Shown here piece by piece: positions 32,801 to 44,638 of a stretch of DNA of 64,000 nucleotides (position 1 is its first letter; every line of letters starts with the position of its first letter). Location of the stretch: the NCBI RefSeq assembly GCF_000224145.3, contig NC_020171.2, positions 941,391 to 1,005,390 of the forward strand, written 5' to 3'. The stretch comes from Ciona intestinalis. Its lineage: Eukaryota; Chordata; Ascidiacea; Phlebobranchia; Cionidae. Below the pieces are notes generated by a model that saw only the letters and a program-made list of their open reading frames with translations, had not been told where the DNA came from and did not search any database. Both the position numbers and the translations under genes were made by a program.

Positions 32801-35800
32801 ATATATATCAGATATATTAGAAATGCATTGTGTATGCATACAGCTCATGCTTAGTGCTGAGTTACAACATTGGTATCTTTTTATACATACACCCCATTAT
32901 GGCAGTCAAGTTATAACATGAATATCTTCTTATACACCGGACACACATGGTGTATTTAAACACCTCATGCTCACTGTTAAGTTATAACACGGGTGTCTTC
33001 TTATACACCAGACACACATGGTGTATTCATACACCTCATGCTCACTGTTAAGTTACAACATGGATATCTTCTTATACACCGGACACACATGGTGCATTTA
33101 AACACCTCATGCTCACTGTTAAGTTATAACCCATGCTCACAAACAGAAATAATTCACCTCTTCTTGAGGAAGATGGTCATTCTCAACATCCTTGTTCACT
33201 CTCTTCCTACGTGAGCTTCCCATCCTCTTTATCTTCCTCCCATGTGTTGGCTCCTCCAAGGACTCCTGAGGATCCTCAGGAAGAACAGGAGTCTCCACTA
33301 GGGGGGGTGTGGGCGTATCAAATGGGACTGCACCGAAGGATTTTGGTTCTGAAAAAAATTGGGTATTTTGGAAAAGAAATGATGTTGGATACGTACTTAT
33401 TGATTTGGTAACTATATTGCACCATTTTGTTTCTGAAATAAAATAAAATATGTAATACAGTGGAATCAAGATTGTATGAGACAAATATTTCGCATAATAA
33501 AACATGATGTTTTGTTACACATTTCCTACTCCTCTTAGAGTATAAAAACAGTATATTTGCATATTGTTTTCAAATCTACATGGACATGGTCCTACAGGCC
33601 ATCCATGGGTCCTAAACTTTAGATCAGAGTTGGTCCATACTGTATAATAATGTGTACAGTTGGCACATATTACATTGTCAGATATAACATATAGTTTGTC
33701 GACTTCTTACCATCTGGGTATACAGTGAATGTATCTGAAGTAACAGGGGTTTCAAAATGGTCAGAACTTTTCATAATCTCATTCGTATGTTCTTCAGTGT
33801 GGGTTGGAGTAACCTCACAATAAACATCAGTGGTGTTGTGTTCTGCTTCAACAGATACGGGTTGATCTGTAAAAAATGAATAAAAAATATTATTTATTTT
33901 ATAGGTATATATGGTTGCTGCCAGGTGTATTATAAGGGTGAAATAGATCTTTTTATTTTTGAAAGTGAAATAAACTAAAAAAACCTATGTAAGAAGATCT
34001 CTTTTACACTTTTTTTTAAAGATGTTACCAACTACTAACTAATGAGTTATTAAGATAGAATTAAAACTATATCTTTCTGACACTAACTAAAAACCAGACA
34101 TTTCATAATAATTATTTTTGAACATATGTCCCCTTTAAGCGCAAAACAGGCATTTTTTAAAATGACTGTTTTTATGAATTAATACTAATAATACATTTAC
34201 CTAACAAAATTTCAGAGCACAATAATACAACTAATAAAACAGCTTGCATACTAACATTTATTTTCTAATGCATGATTTCTAAACAATTACTACTACAGCT
34301 GTATCTAAAGACTACTACACTAAAAAGAGCACCACAAAAGAAAAAGGTTTATTTTCAAAGGATTAGTAGAACGAAGAGAATAGAATAAAATATACAATGT
34401 GTTATGTACAACAAAAATTAGAAGAAAAGTTACATGAAAATAAACAGAACAGTTACATCAAGTTAAAAAAAACAAACGTAAAAGATTAGAAAGTGTTGAG
34501 AAAAAGAAATAGGATATTATTACATAAAAAGAAACAACCACACATTAAATACCATGCAATACTTACTTTTTAAATCGCCAGAATCTGTGTCCAGTATAGT
34601 GGTTTCAGCAAATGGTTCGTTAGGAATAGTTTCAAATGAAATATCATCTAAATTTTTCCAAACATCTTTTAATGGTGGTCTTTGTTTTACAACAACTTTT
34701 TTCATCTTTCTTACACTGGGTTTCATCTTTTTAATGACTTTAACTGACTTTCTGCTTGATGGTGTTTCAACTGATTCGTCAGGAATGGTTTGTTTATCAA
34801 CTGGTATACCATGAACATTTTGTTCAACAACTGGTTCATCAGGAATAGTTTGTTCAACAACCGGTTCATCAGGAACGGTTTGTTCAACAACTGGTTTATC
34901 AGGAATGGTTTGTTCAATAACTGATTCATCAGGAATGGATTGTTCAACAACTGGTTCACCAGGAATGGTTTGTTCAACAACTGGTTCATCAGGAATGGTT
35001 TGTTCAACAACTGGTTCATCAGGAATGGTTTGTTCAACAACTGGTTCATCAGGAATGGTGTGTTCAACAACTGGTTCACCAGGAATGGTTTGTTCAACAA
35101 CTGATTCAACAGGAATGGTTTGTTCAACAACTGGTTCAACAGGAATGGTTTGTTCAACAACTGATTCAACAGGAATGGTTTGTTTAACAACTGGTTCATC
35201 GGGAATGGTTTGTTCAACAACTGATTCAACAGGAATGGTTTGTTCAACAACTGGTTCACCAGGAATAGTTTCCAATGATATATCATTTGTATTATTCTCA
35301 TCTTTTATTTGTGGTCTTTTTACGACAACTTTTTTCTTCTTTCTTACACTGGGTTTCATCTTTTTAATGACTTTAACTGACTTTCTGCTTGATGGTGTTT
35401 CAACTGATTCGTCAGGAATGGTTTGTTTATCAACTGGTATACCATGAACATTTTGTTCAACAACTGGTTCATCAGGAATAGTTTGTTCAACAACCGGTTC
35501 ATCAGGAACGGTTTGTTCAACAACTGGTTTATCAGGAATGGTTTGTTCAATAACTGATTCATCAGGAATGGATTGTTCAACAACTGGTTCATCAGAAATG
35601 GTTTGTTCAACAACTGGTTCATCAGGAATGGTTTGTTCAACAACTGGTTCATCAGGAATGGTTTGTTCAACAACTGGTTCATCGGGAANNNNNNNNNNNN
35701 NNNNNNNNNNNNNNNNNNNNNNNNNNNNNNNNNNNNNNTTGAGCAAAATTTTCAACAACAACAATAGGTTTTTCAACAACTTGCCTACATATTGATTCTC

Positions 35801-38800
35801 CAACAAACGTTGATTGTTGAATTAAATCAACATTTTGATCTGATGCTATTTTACCAGAAACTTTTGGTATATTGAATGAAACTGTCTTAGGTGACTTAAG
35901 TTTTGTAACACAGGTGTCTTTCAATATAGTATTGGAAGTATACGATGACCCAGTAGGAGATGCTGTATAAATAATTAAGGTGTTAAACATGCGTGAGATG
36001 TATCTTGTATAAATGGGGGTCAGCTTGTAAAAAAATCAGGAGTGATATTATTGTTAAAATGCAGTTACACCTATAGTTGTAAAAGTTAAGGAACCTCATT
36101 GGTTAAAGTGGTGAATGCAATATACTTTGGCTCTGCAGGAAAAATAGTGTTACATGCCAAAAATTTAAGTTGGGAAAACATACAATGTCTCCAAGTTGGG
36201 GTGACATGACTTTTCAGGTACCCCTAAATTTAAACCCAGGGTTTTTTAATCCTGAGGTGATATATTTATGCAAGAGTTACCTTTAGTTGTTGTAGATGTA
36301 CTTTGACTTGTAACACCTGTGTAATGGTAAAATATAACCTTTTGGTTTGGCTTTATTACATGACTAGTAAGATACACAGTTGTAAATAACGCACTGCTAA
36401 GTTTTAACCTGGCTTTGTTTAAATTCAAGCAAACTAAAGTGAAACAAGCAGAACTTGTAACAATTAAATGAAGATGGTTAAAATCTGTAGATTTAGTTTT
36501 TAAAGACCTTGTACATTGGATGCAGTTTAAATTAAGTTGACTAATTGACAGAATTTTGTAAGAAAATTTTTAAAAAAATGTAGCTAAACTGTCTACAGCG
36601 TGTTTCTTATCCTTACAATAATTTAAGGCTACAAAATTGCCGCTTTAAAAACTGAATAGGCAAAGCATGATTGGAATTTTGAATGTAATATATATTTGTT
36701 AGTTAAGAAAAAGCATGCATGTAGATGATTATGAAGACTGTTTAATTACCATGGCAAAGATTTGATGCGAAAATAACAGCGGAAAGTCATGCACGCCTCA
36801 TGCAGACTGTCGAACTGCCAGGCTTGATTAGCAAGTTAAGCAAAAGTAGAATGACGGAATATTTTTGGCCTTTTCTGTAGAATTGAGAATTTTAAGGTAT
36901 TTTTTACAATACATTTGATACATAGGTGAAACATTGGAGGTGCCTGGGGTAACGTGGTAAAAGTTTTGAAACATCGGTGACATCGTATGTTTTAGCATCT
37001 CAGTTTTAAATTAATACCACTTTCTATTTTGTTGTTATCTGTTTTCAAAAACAAATAGAGCCAAAGTATATTGCATTTGTCATATTAATTAATGAGGTTC
37101 CCCATTTTTTGATGACTATAATGTAACTGTACATATATTTTTCTGCAAAATCATACAGAGTTTATGGTTCACAGTTTACATCATCCAAAATTATAAAAAA
37201 TATAGGTAAATTAGTTGTAAATTATTAAAAACCATTAAAAATTTGTAATTACCATTTTAACATTCAAGCATTCTTCATAACCTGATAGAAGAAGTTCCAA
37301 AACAACTGAAAATAAACTGCAATCATGGATTATTGGCCAGGAAATATTTATTTCCGATCATTTTGTAGCTAATACATAAACTTTGGCGCCAAACCTGGGG
37401 TGGCAGGGTAGATAGGGTAAGCCCGGAAGTTTTGCAATAAATATTAGAACCAATAAATAGATTTTTTTCATAGAAACATGCATCTAACTATCCCTGCCTT
37501 CCCTGTATTTTATAAAGTTTGGCGCCTATGTGCACAAATATTACAAAAAAAACCTAATTTGAACTTTAAATAAAACACCATTGTTATTTTTTGCTTAAAT
37601 TTAAAACAGTTTTAATCAAAAACATATTTTAATTAAAGAATATTTCATACATTTTGACTTACCTTTTTATCAGTGCTTGTGTAACACTAATTTTATGTGC
37701 AATACAAATGTTAGTATTCAGTGTTGTTGGGTATTTTTCAAAGTATGAATAATCAAAGACTGTTAGTAAGATTCATAAAGAGCGAAAAAACATTTGAACA
37801 TGTTAGTACAATTTCGTATAAAAAATTAAAAATAAGAGCCAAAATAACGCTGTAAGTAGCATAGTAACAAAAGCACAAGTGTAAGATGTAACATAAAAGT
37901 TAGTAGAAGTACATGAAAACAGTACACAAGAAAATTTTTGCGAAACAAAAAGATAGTTTAGGTAATTTTAAAAGATATAAGTAGAACTGAAATTAAAACA
38001 AAACTAGAATAAAACTGTAACTAATGACTGTCTCTATCCGTTTTGACTATCTAATAACTCTGCCTGTCATTTTTCTCACTTAAATTTATATTTTTTGGCA
38101 CATTTTGCAGCAAAATTTTGCAAGGTAAAAAATTGATTTTATAAAATTAGCTGATAGTTATTGCAGCTATTGAATTTGGGTTTTTAAAATTGCAAAAAAT
38201 GTAATGTAACAACTACTAATGTAATAAATAGTAAATACAAACATTTCTGATACAGACAATATGAGTAAAGGCCTAAATCCCGGTCACATGGCATGCCTAC
38301 CATAGGACCTCACTCATATAAAATGAAATTTCAGACATTACATGAAACGACTGCTTTTTGCATCAAAATATTAAAATCAAACAGCTAGTTTTTAGATTGC
38401 TGTAGCAGTCGTTGTAAAAGTTAAATATTTATTCTGACCTTGGTTTCTGAGTTCTTCATTTTCATAACTTTCGTCTCCAGATGCTTCGTCTCTGTAAAAA
38501 AATATCTTGTACACCTCATGCTCGCTGTCGAGGTATAACATGAGTGTCTACTTTTTCATACATCTCATGCTCACTGTCCAGTTATAACATGGATGTCTTC
38601 TTATACACCAGACACACATGATGTATTCATACACCTCATGCTCACTGTCGAGTTGTAACATGGGTGTCTTTTTATATACCAGACACACATGGTGTATTCA
38701 TACACCTCATGCTCACTGTCAATATACACGAAAGACTTACCCATAGTTTCTATGCACTTGTGAAAAATAAGAAATTTCTTCTTCTTGTGCCTGGTAATAA

Positions 38801-39866
38801 TAAAAAGGTTGATTTAATACATTTATTGATGTATGAGACTTCACTATAACTAAAATTAAATAAATATTGCTTTTATTATTCTTTCAAACCGAATTTTTCA
38901 AAGACAAAAAATAAATAATGAATTAATAACACACATTAACTTACCCCTCCTTCTTCATATTTGTTTTCATCTTTTTCCACGAGTTCAGTTATTTGTGTAG
39001 CAACTGGAGATGCAGGTTTCGGTCGGTCTGTAAGCAAAATAAAAAAGTGAAAAGGCTGCGTCTCTATAGCAGTTCATATAAACAAAAAGAGCTTAAATGT
39101 GTAAGCTGTTGCTACCAGGAGTTCAGTATTACACTTGTTTTGTAAAACAGTGATTCTGGGATTAATAGCAGTATGTTCTATCAACTTTGAGAGTTTTTTC
39201 CATCAAATTTTGGGTTTGTTAACTTGTTATCTTAATTAGTAAGTTTTTTAAATTGATTTTAAGTTTCTATGAATTTTGGGCTTTTTCTCTATAAATTTTA
39301 AGCTTTTTCCATCAGTTATTAGTTTTTTTACATCAAATTTCAGGGTTGGTATCTTAATCCTACCTTTTCCCTTTCTTCTTATAGAAGCACGAACAGTATC
39401 AACCCCACGATTTTTAAAGTTTTTATCTTTATCAGCAAGATCAAGAAACCATTGTCCCGTCCTCATGTTTATCTTCTTCCTGATAGTTGGATTGTTCGTT
39501 CGCATAGCTTTGCTCTTCAACCTCCTAGTGGTGGAAAGCGTTTGTGATAGTCGAAAAAAACTTTGAAAAGAAATTTTAAAACAAAAAAAAAATAATTTTT
39601 TTAAATTTAGTGTTTTTTATTATAAGATATTTTTAAAATTCACATGTTACATTCATTCATGTTTGTAAAACAGAACACAGGTGCTGAATGTCATTTCCCT
39701 ACCATGGGAGGATAAATAATTTACATTAATTAATCAAATCAACTCACTCTATTCTCGCATCTTCTCTCTTCTGTATTTCTTCATCTCTTTCCAAAACCTC
39801 GGAAATCCATTTCCGTTCACTTTCAGTCAAGTAGGTGAGGTCAAGCATATTATCCATGCCTACCAT
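23826..39866 (-). CDS. SYTL: Synaptotagmin-like protein (Slp): SHD, long linker, C2A, C2B
   Basis: Rab27 effector that tethers vesicles to membranes. Exons: 39748-39866, 39364-39524, 38945-39027, 38741-38790, 38439-38491, 36281-36316, 34567-35962 (contains gap), 33711-33866, 33397-33432, 33158-33348, 32719-32788, 32174-32521, 31966-32103, 31730-31846, 30786-30851, 30123-30221, 29061-29123, 27361-27436 (tentative), 26491-26673, 26086-26181, 25555-25717, 25230-25298, 24772-24863, 24285-24493, 23826-23962. The first exon has the SHD1 helix ([16 protein letters not shown]); the second has the SHD2 motif TGQWF. No zinc-finger cysteines lie between them, as in Slp1/Slp2. The linker is long, acidic and Ser-rich. 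C2A has [13 protein letters not shown] and NVFLGEV; C2B has GYFLPDK and ends in [17 protein letters not shown]2B loop 3 ([13 protein letters not shown]) lacks aspartates, so Ca2+ binding is unlikely there. Upstream non-coding exons may exist. Confidence 0.9.
25345..25520 (+). repeat. Tandem ~73-bp satellite monomers in SYTL intron
   Basis: Two full units and a partial one of the monomer with 'gttataacatgggtgtcttc', 'cagacacacatgttgtattc' and 'cattctcactgtcgag'-like segments. A run of short open frames here is a repeat artefact. Confidence 0.8.
26225..26335 (+). repeat. ~73-bp satellite monomers in SYTL intron
   Basis: About one and a half copies of the same monomer, lying between the exons at 26086-26181 and 26491-26673. 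Confidence 0.75.
26700..26915 (+). repeat. ~73-bp satellite monomers, about three copies
   Basis: Three more diverged copies in the intron next to the C2A exon, beginning about 20 bases beyond the acceptor. Confidence 0.75.
27361..27436 (-). CDS. SYTL: Tentative SYTL bridging exon before C2A
   Basis: Strong donor GAG|GTAAGA at 27360 and acceptor CTAG at 27437-27438. The exon is open only in the frame that enters at phase 1 and leaves at phase 2. The preceding SYTL exon (29061-29123) ends at phase 1. An acceptor AAAAG before 26673 accepts phase 2 and keeps the C2A frame. It encodes 24 full codons, including [17 protein letters not shown]. Direct joining of 29061 to the C2A exon would hit a stop, so some bridge is needed. 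No domain is recognised in it. Confidence 0.45.
28345..28793 (-). CDS. SYTL: Alternative 3'-terminal SYTL exon (C2-less form)
   Basis: After an ACACAG acceptor at 28794-28795, a 149-codon frame (phase 1 entry, matching the upstream exon) runs to TAA at 28345. It is acidic and hydrophilic ([35 protein letters not shown]), like the rest of the linker. No strong internal donor leads on to the C2A exon; the best is a weak CCA|GTGAAG. It may therefore end a short isoform that has the Rab27-binding end and linker but no C2 domains. No canonical AATAAA was noticed close downstream. Confidence 0.55.
29660..29922 (-). CDS. SYTL: Alternative 3'-terminal SYTL exon, very basic tail
   Basis: Phase 1 entry after acceptor CTAAAG (29923-29924), 86 residues, then TAA at 29660. 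The tail is Lys/Arg rich ([25 protein letters not shown]) after an acidic stretch. AATAAA overlaps the stop codon (GCAGAATAAATC). The exon can be skipped without changing phase, since 30123-30221 ends at phase 1 and 29061-29123 starts at phase 1. It is therefore best read as an optional last exon giving a C2-less form. The acceptor is not strong. Confidence 0.55.
32825..33127 (+). repeat. Four tandem ~73-bp satellite monomers
   Basis: Longest array of the monomer in the window, in the SYTL intron between exons 32719-32788 and 33158-33348. Units contain 'cttatacaccggacacacat' or 'accagacacacatggtg' variants and end in 'cctcatgctcactgttaag'. Confidence 0.85.
34567..35962 (-). repeat. SYTL: Coding minisatellite: 30-bp unit nested in a 633-bp unit
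   Basis: Within one large SYTL exon, a 30-bp unit encodes a 10-residue repeat (consensus [10 protein letters not shown]) about 16 times at 34805-35270 and at least 8 times at 35450-35690. The block with basic segment [15 protein letters not shown] plus its flanks occurs twice, offset by exactly 633 bases (34741 against 35374; 34811 against 35444). The frame stays open and residue changes are mild (D/V/G at one position), so the array is translated. Other frames in the array are open only because the unit length is a multiple of three. Confidence 0.9.
35689..35738. other. Assembly gap (50 N) inside the coding repeat
   Basis: Exactly 50 N's, a typical placeholder size. The reading frame entering the gap from the 5' side (35739-35962) and the frame leaving it do not agree over 50 bases. 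If both are right, the true gap length is 1 modulo 3, so the real repeat array differs in length from the drawn one. Confidence 0.95.
38503..38722 (+). repeat. Three tandem ~73-bp satellite monomers in SYTL intron
   Basis: Array between the SYTL exons at 38439-38491 and 38741-38790. It fills most of that 249-bp intron, with only about 10-20 bases free at each end. Confidence 0.85.
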
Positions 39867-40082
39867 TATAACCCACAACCCTAAATACTAACAAGTTTAC
39901 CTGCTAAACCTATGAACAAAATCAACAGTAAAATTAGGTTTCACAATCTTTTGGTAAATGTTTAAATGAGAAAACTTTGGAACAAATCCCAGATCTTAAC
40001 CCCCAAACCCATATAGTTTACTTGCTATGAAAGAAATATACCAGTAAATAAGGTTTCCAAAATCCTTGATGGTAATTGTGGT

Positions 40083-40227
40083 AATGAGAAACTCTGGCAT
40101 AAATCCCAGGACTCCTGGTGTGTGTATAGAGTAGAATGTGCTATGGTTTGGGGTAATAAGCCAATTCAAGCCTAAATCCTAAGTCCCCTGACATGAGCTG
40201 TAGAACCTCACCCATATAGAGTAGAAC
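40083..40227. repeat. Dispersed repeat, family C
   Basis: Repeat marked by 'gcctaaatcctaagtcccct' and 'acctcacccatatagagtag'. Related copies are near 10826-10876, 38269-38324, 43255-43322, 50531-50586, 54731-54806, 56270-56310, 61245-61317 and 62274-62325. The tandem 85-bp units at 5448-5690 share its 'catcccaggcct' and 'cctcatagaatag' blocks and are probably related. Confidence 0.6.
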
Positions 40228-43200
40228 ACTAAACTCATAAACCAAGAACACTTTACAAAATTTTAGCCATTTTATGACTCAAATCATGCTTTAGTTTATA
40301 ATTGTCTTACGATAAATATTACATAGCACGAAACATAATACCATGTTCATGTATGTAACTATACACTAATGAGTAATGACACGTTATTGTTATTTCAACT
40401 TTCCCATTTGTAATGAATACGTAGCTTTTTGGCACAATATTTGATGCTATGTAATATTATGTAATGCAACGTTTTATAAACTAGAATTTTCTACACAAAT
40501 GCTATAGCTTTCTTTTGAAAACTGTTCAGAACATTTACACGATGTATACTCACACTCATTTAAAGGCTATACAATATACATATATTTTAGTTTGTAGAGA
40601 CACTGTAAGCAAGTAACATCAGTACGCATACATATACCAAGGCATTAATTATGCTATAGGAATCTTCGCAATGGAAAGTAACGGATTAAAATATTACACT
40701 AATATAAAAACATAAGCATAAGGCCCAAAAAAGCACTTTAGTTTCCAAAATATAGTTTCCTTAAACACACGCATACAACAAACAGTAACGCCCAGTTTCC
40801 AATTGATTGCACAAGACTAATATAAACTACTACCAACAAAATTCTTTTAAATGCCAAAGATGGTTTAAAAACCAATAAAACAACTACTGGTATTAAAAAC
40901 TGCTATTTCGAACTTGCAATTGTAAAAACTAGCCTACTCAATAAAGAATTCTGTAAATAATACCACATTAACTTATCAAGCACCTATATTTAAGTTAATG
41001 AATAAGTTATAAACCAAATTCATTGCATATTTGCATTTATATACACTGTACAACAAAACCGTAACCAAAAAATAAAAACACTTACAGAATTGCCTTTATA
41101 AAATATACATAAATAATATATATATATATACTAAAGTGTTAAATACAAAAAATATTTTCAAATTGTTCTTTTTTTCTTATAGACCCTATATTAATAGCCT
41201 ACGCTTTATAAAAACTCAGTATTATATATCCTGCCTCTTACTTAGCTCTAAAGAAAACTTCACTCTATTCTCTACACTGCTCTTGTTTGTGTGGTGTATC
41301 CGGTATACTAACAGCAGTCTATGCACGCACGCTTATACTGTGTGTGCTTATGCGGCTTCCTAACTTAGCCATTCATGTATTTCCTGTTATCAACTATGCA
41401 CAGTATACGGCAACGCCTGTTCAGCTCAACAATAACTGGTTTCATTTTTATAATAATTTAAATAAAAGACTATTTAAATTAGATACCGACGATGCCATTT
41501 AAGCGAAATATATTTATTTTATTATACATTTGTTTGGAGTTGATTTTTGTTTGTTGACAAGATTCTGACTGTATTTTTTTACACAAGAATCGTTTAACTC
41601 TATAAACAAGTATAAGCATTTTTGTCTTTGACTTAAACATTGTTCAGTGTATTAGTTAGCCCTATATTGAATATTCATGTTAATAATGTGCATAAGCTAT
41701 CATGAGCTAATAATAATAACAAACAGTGTATTGAGTTACACAAATAAACAGACCATGACCAGGCTGTTATTATTTTAACCAGGCTATATATCAATGTTGC
41801 CAGGTATTTTTTCCATGGTAACACTGATACAGTTTTCACTAAAATAGAAACAAAAATTTAAAACAGTTTTTTTAACAACATTTTTTAAAATGACAAAAAT
41901 ACAAAACCTTAAAATTTATATATATACACACATATTAAAACAATAGGCTATAATTAAACAATTACAAAACCAATGCTATAGTCATACTAGCACGCTTACA
42001 TTGTGTTTTACAGTTAATTTTATACACTGGCACCCAGCCTTGAAGTAATACCGCATTGAAAATCCTATACAAACAGGTTACACTTAATGACAAAGAAAAG
42101 ACTCAAAAATAAACACAGCTTTATAGGCGGTCACATACCTTAAATATTAAACTATTGTTAACTCCACAGTAAGGCATTCAATTTTTGGTCCCGGGGCATT
42201 TTCTCTTAAGCTTTTTAGGGACATACTTGATTTTTTAAAATTTATTTGCGATACACCATATTTGTAAAGGAGTAACATAAGGGGTGCTTAGGGTGACACG
42301 ACACATTAACTTTTAAAACAGTGAACGACCAAGCAGAGCCAAAGTATACACACATAGTCATAAAGTATTCAATACATTAGTATACAAGGTTCCCTATGTT
42401 TTACAACTGTCAGTGCAACTTATTCATCCTCGCATAGCTGGAAAACGACACTCACTATAACATAGATGTTCTGTTTTATACACCTCATGCCAGCTTATTA
42501 GTTTAGTTACCAGGAAATAAACACATAAAGTCATAAACCTATATGATATTAGTAATTTTACATTCTTGATACACATTAATGCACTGTAGCTAGAAAAATG
42601 TTAAAAAACAGACAAAATTAGTGAAAAATGGACATATTTCTTAAAAACTAAGGGTGGGGAGGATTCCTCACTAGCACCAAACTAAGAGCATATAGAACAG
42701 TTCCACACACGATACACAACAACATTAGGCTACTACGCTATACAGATTATTGTTGTTATAATCATGAAAACATGCGCATATTTGTAACTCATATTCTGCA
42801 AAAACTACAGAAAATACTTACGACCCCTTAACACACATAATCTAATGCATAATATGAAGAACATATTGCCACAAACGTAGTTACATGTACGTTTCCTACA
42901 GTATATAAACATTTTGCTTAAAAACTTCAACGTGCCGATAACAACAATAACAATGCGTAGATCTCTAGCGCCAACGCGCGGGTGATAAAAGCTTACTAAA
43001 AATCCGCTGATGCGAAATTCGGACACGTCTACAATGGTCACAGCATCAAACCCGTATACATTATCAGTACCAATGCCCTTTAACCAACAAGACTAACGAG
43101 TATCACAGGACAAAGATGGATCCAGTTTTTGCTTACTTATTGAAATTTAGCTTTACCAGGATTATGATATAACCTAATGAATATAGACTACCCAATATAT

Positions 43201-44638
43201 GCGACCAATAGCATGTCACACCTTGTTGGGGGTTTTAAAGGAAGTAAAGGGCTAATTCTGCCCCCAATCTTAGGTCTTATGGCGTGTTACACTGAGAGAC
43301 CTCGCCCACGTGGAATACAATATTACAGATTTGCGTATATATGACACATTTATTGCCGAATCATTTTGATACACGCCTGTTTAAACTATTTGCTGATTAG
43401 CAAACGTTAAAAGGTGAAGGCTAATATTGTACCAAGCAACTTACACACATTAAATGCAACATTGAAAGATTAATAGCTAACGGTTTATGTGTTCAAATAA
43501 GTTCCCCGGATACGCAAACAAATTTCACACCGGTGTATTTTGGAGCGGACACTTTTCCAACAGTGCAATAAATTGTAAAGGAATCTCACGGCTATTGCGT
43601 AATCTTTTCGACGCAGAGTATCTAACTTGTGTTATCTCTTAAGTTAGGCCAGTGACTATAAAGAAATATGCATATTACTTATTAACACACAGCTGTAAAA
43701 CGTCACAGAGCATATATTACCATAAGTTTATAAGAATACACTCAGTACAGTGGCATGGCATCAAATTCTAAGAAACAGAAGTAAACGTAAACTTAGGCAA
43801 CATGTTAAATATATTCATGTATATGAAACTAATGGCCTATACTACAGGAAAATAAAGTACAAAACAGATTTTTTTATCTGCAATTCAGGGAATTTTGATC
43901 ACACAGCTCATTAAACTATAATGAGCTATTAATCCGCACTATTAAGCACTTTCGAAATAAGGTTTAAAGTGGGTTGACATACAAAAAAATAGCCTATAAA
44001 GTCCATTAAAAAGAGTAATAGTAACTTTAAGGAAATCGCAATTTTATGGTCTGTAAAAGTTTTCACTCGTAACAGCATATAGTAGACTATAGCTGGCTTA
44101 CAGTCTGTACCTTCTTGAAGGCTATGCTTATCAGTATTTGCCAATAAACCGATAGAGAGGTACATAACCGGCCTGCGAATTTAGTTTTAAACAGTCTATA
44201 CTCTATAGAATAGGCTACCCAACAGAAGTTTAGGGTTTTGGGATTAGAATACTGTTTTAATGTGAGCCATTTCGTTTGGGCGATTAGCATTTTAGATATT
44301 TCAGTTTAATTTCACCGAAAATCTGGTAAATACTTTCATTTCGTTTGAATTCGTTCACTTATTAACCTAGACAATGTTTACTGACTTAAAGTGATTTATC
44401 AGTACAGTACACACAGACTACAGCAGCCTCTACCGCTGGCTTTTGATACAAAATAGACAAATAAAGCTAGTATTAATCTTTCGGGCGTTGCCGGGCTAAT
44501 TAGAAAGGGCCACCAAAGCTCGATTCGTTCAATTGCTTTTAAACCAGCAACGTGAAAGGAGCTAAAACTGGCAAGTCGTCAGCGAGTTTTAACAGGTAAT
44601 TAGCATTGATTTAAGTTACAATACTATATTGAAATATA

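Noticed and set aside
32825..33127. CRISPR-like look of regularly spaced repeats
   Set aside because: Monomers are contiguous ~73-bp units without unique spacers, in an animal intron; this is a small satellite array.
34723..35301. Long open frames of Asn/Leu/Lys/Pro/Phe repeats and Ser/Thr/Gly/Met/Val repeats over the minisatellite
   Set aside because: They are shadow frames of the 30-bp coding repeat; only the [10 protein letters not shown] frame joins upstream and downstream exons in phase.
37252..37307. Possible extra SYTL exon encoding [17 protein letters not shown]
   Set aside because: Acceptor and donor look fair, but it converts phase 1 to phase 0, which breaks the join to the next exons (36281-36316, phase 1). 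Skipping it gives a consistent frame.
23826..39866. Reading the minus-strand C2 exons and the SHD exons as two separate genes
   Set aside because: The linker exons between them join in phase from SHD onward, and SHD plus C2A plus C2B is the standard Slp architecture. A two-promoter arrangement remains possible but is not needed.
41136..41502. Two plus-strand open frames upstream of SYTL
   Set aside because: They overlap in different frames, have no recognisable domain, and lack intron signals.
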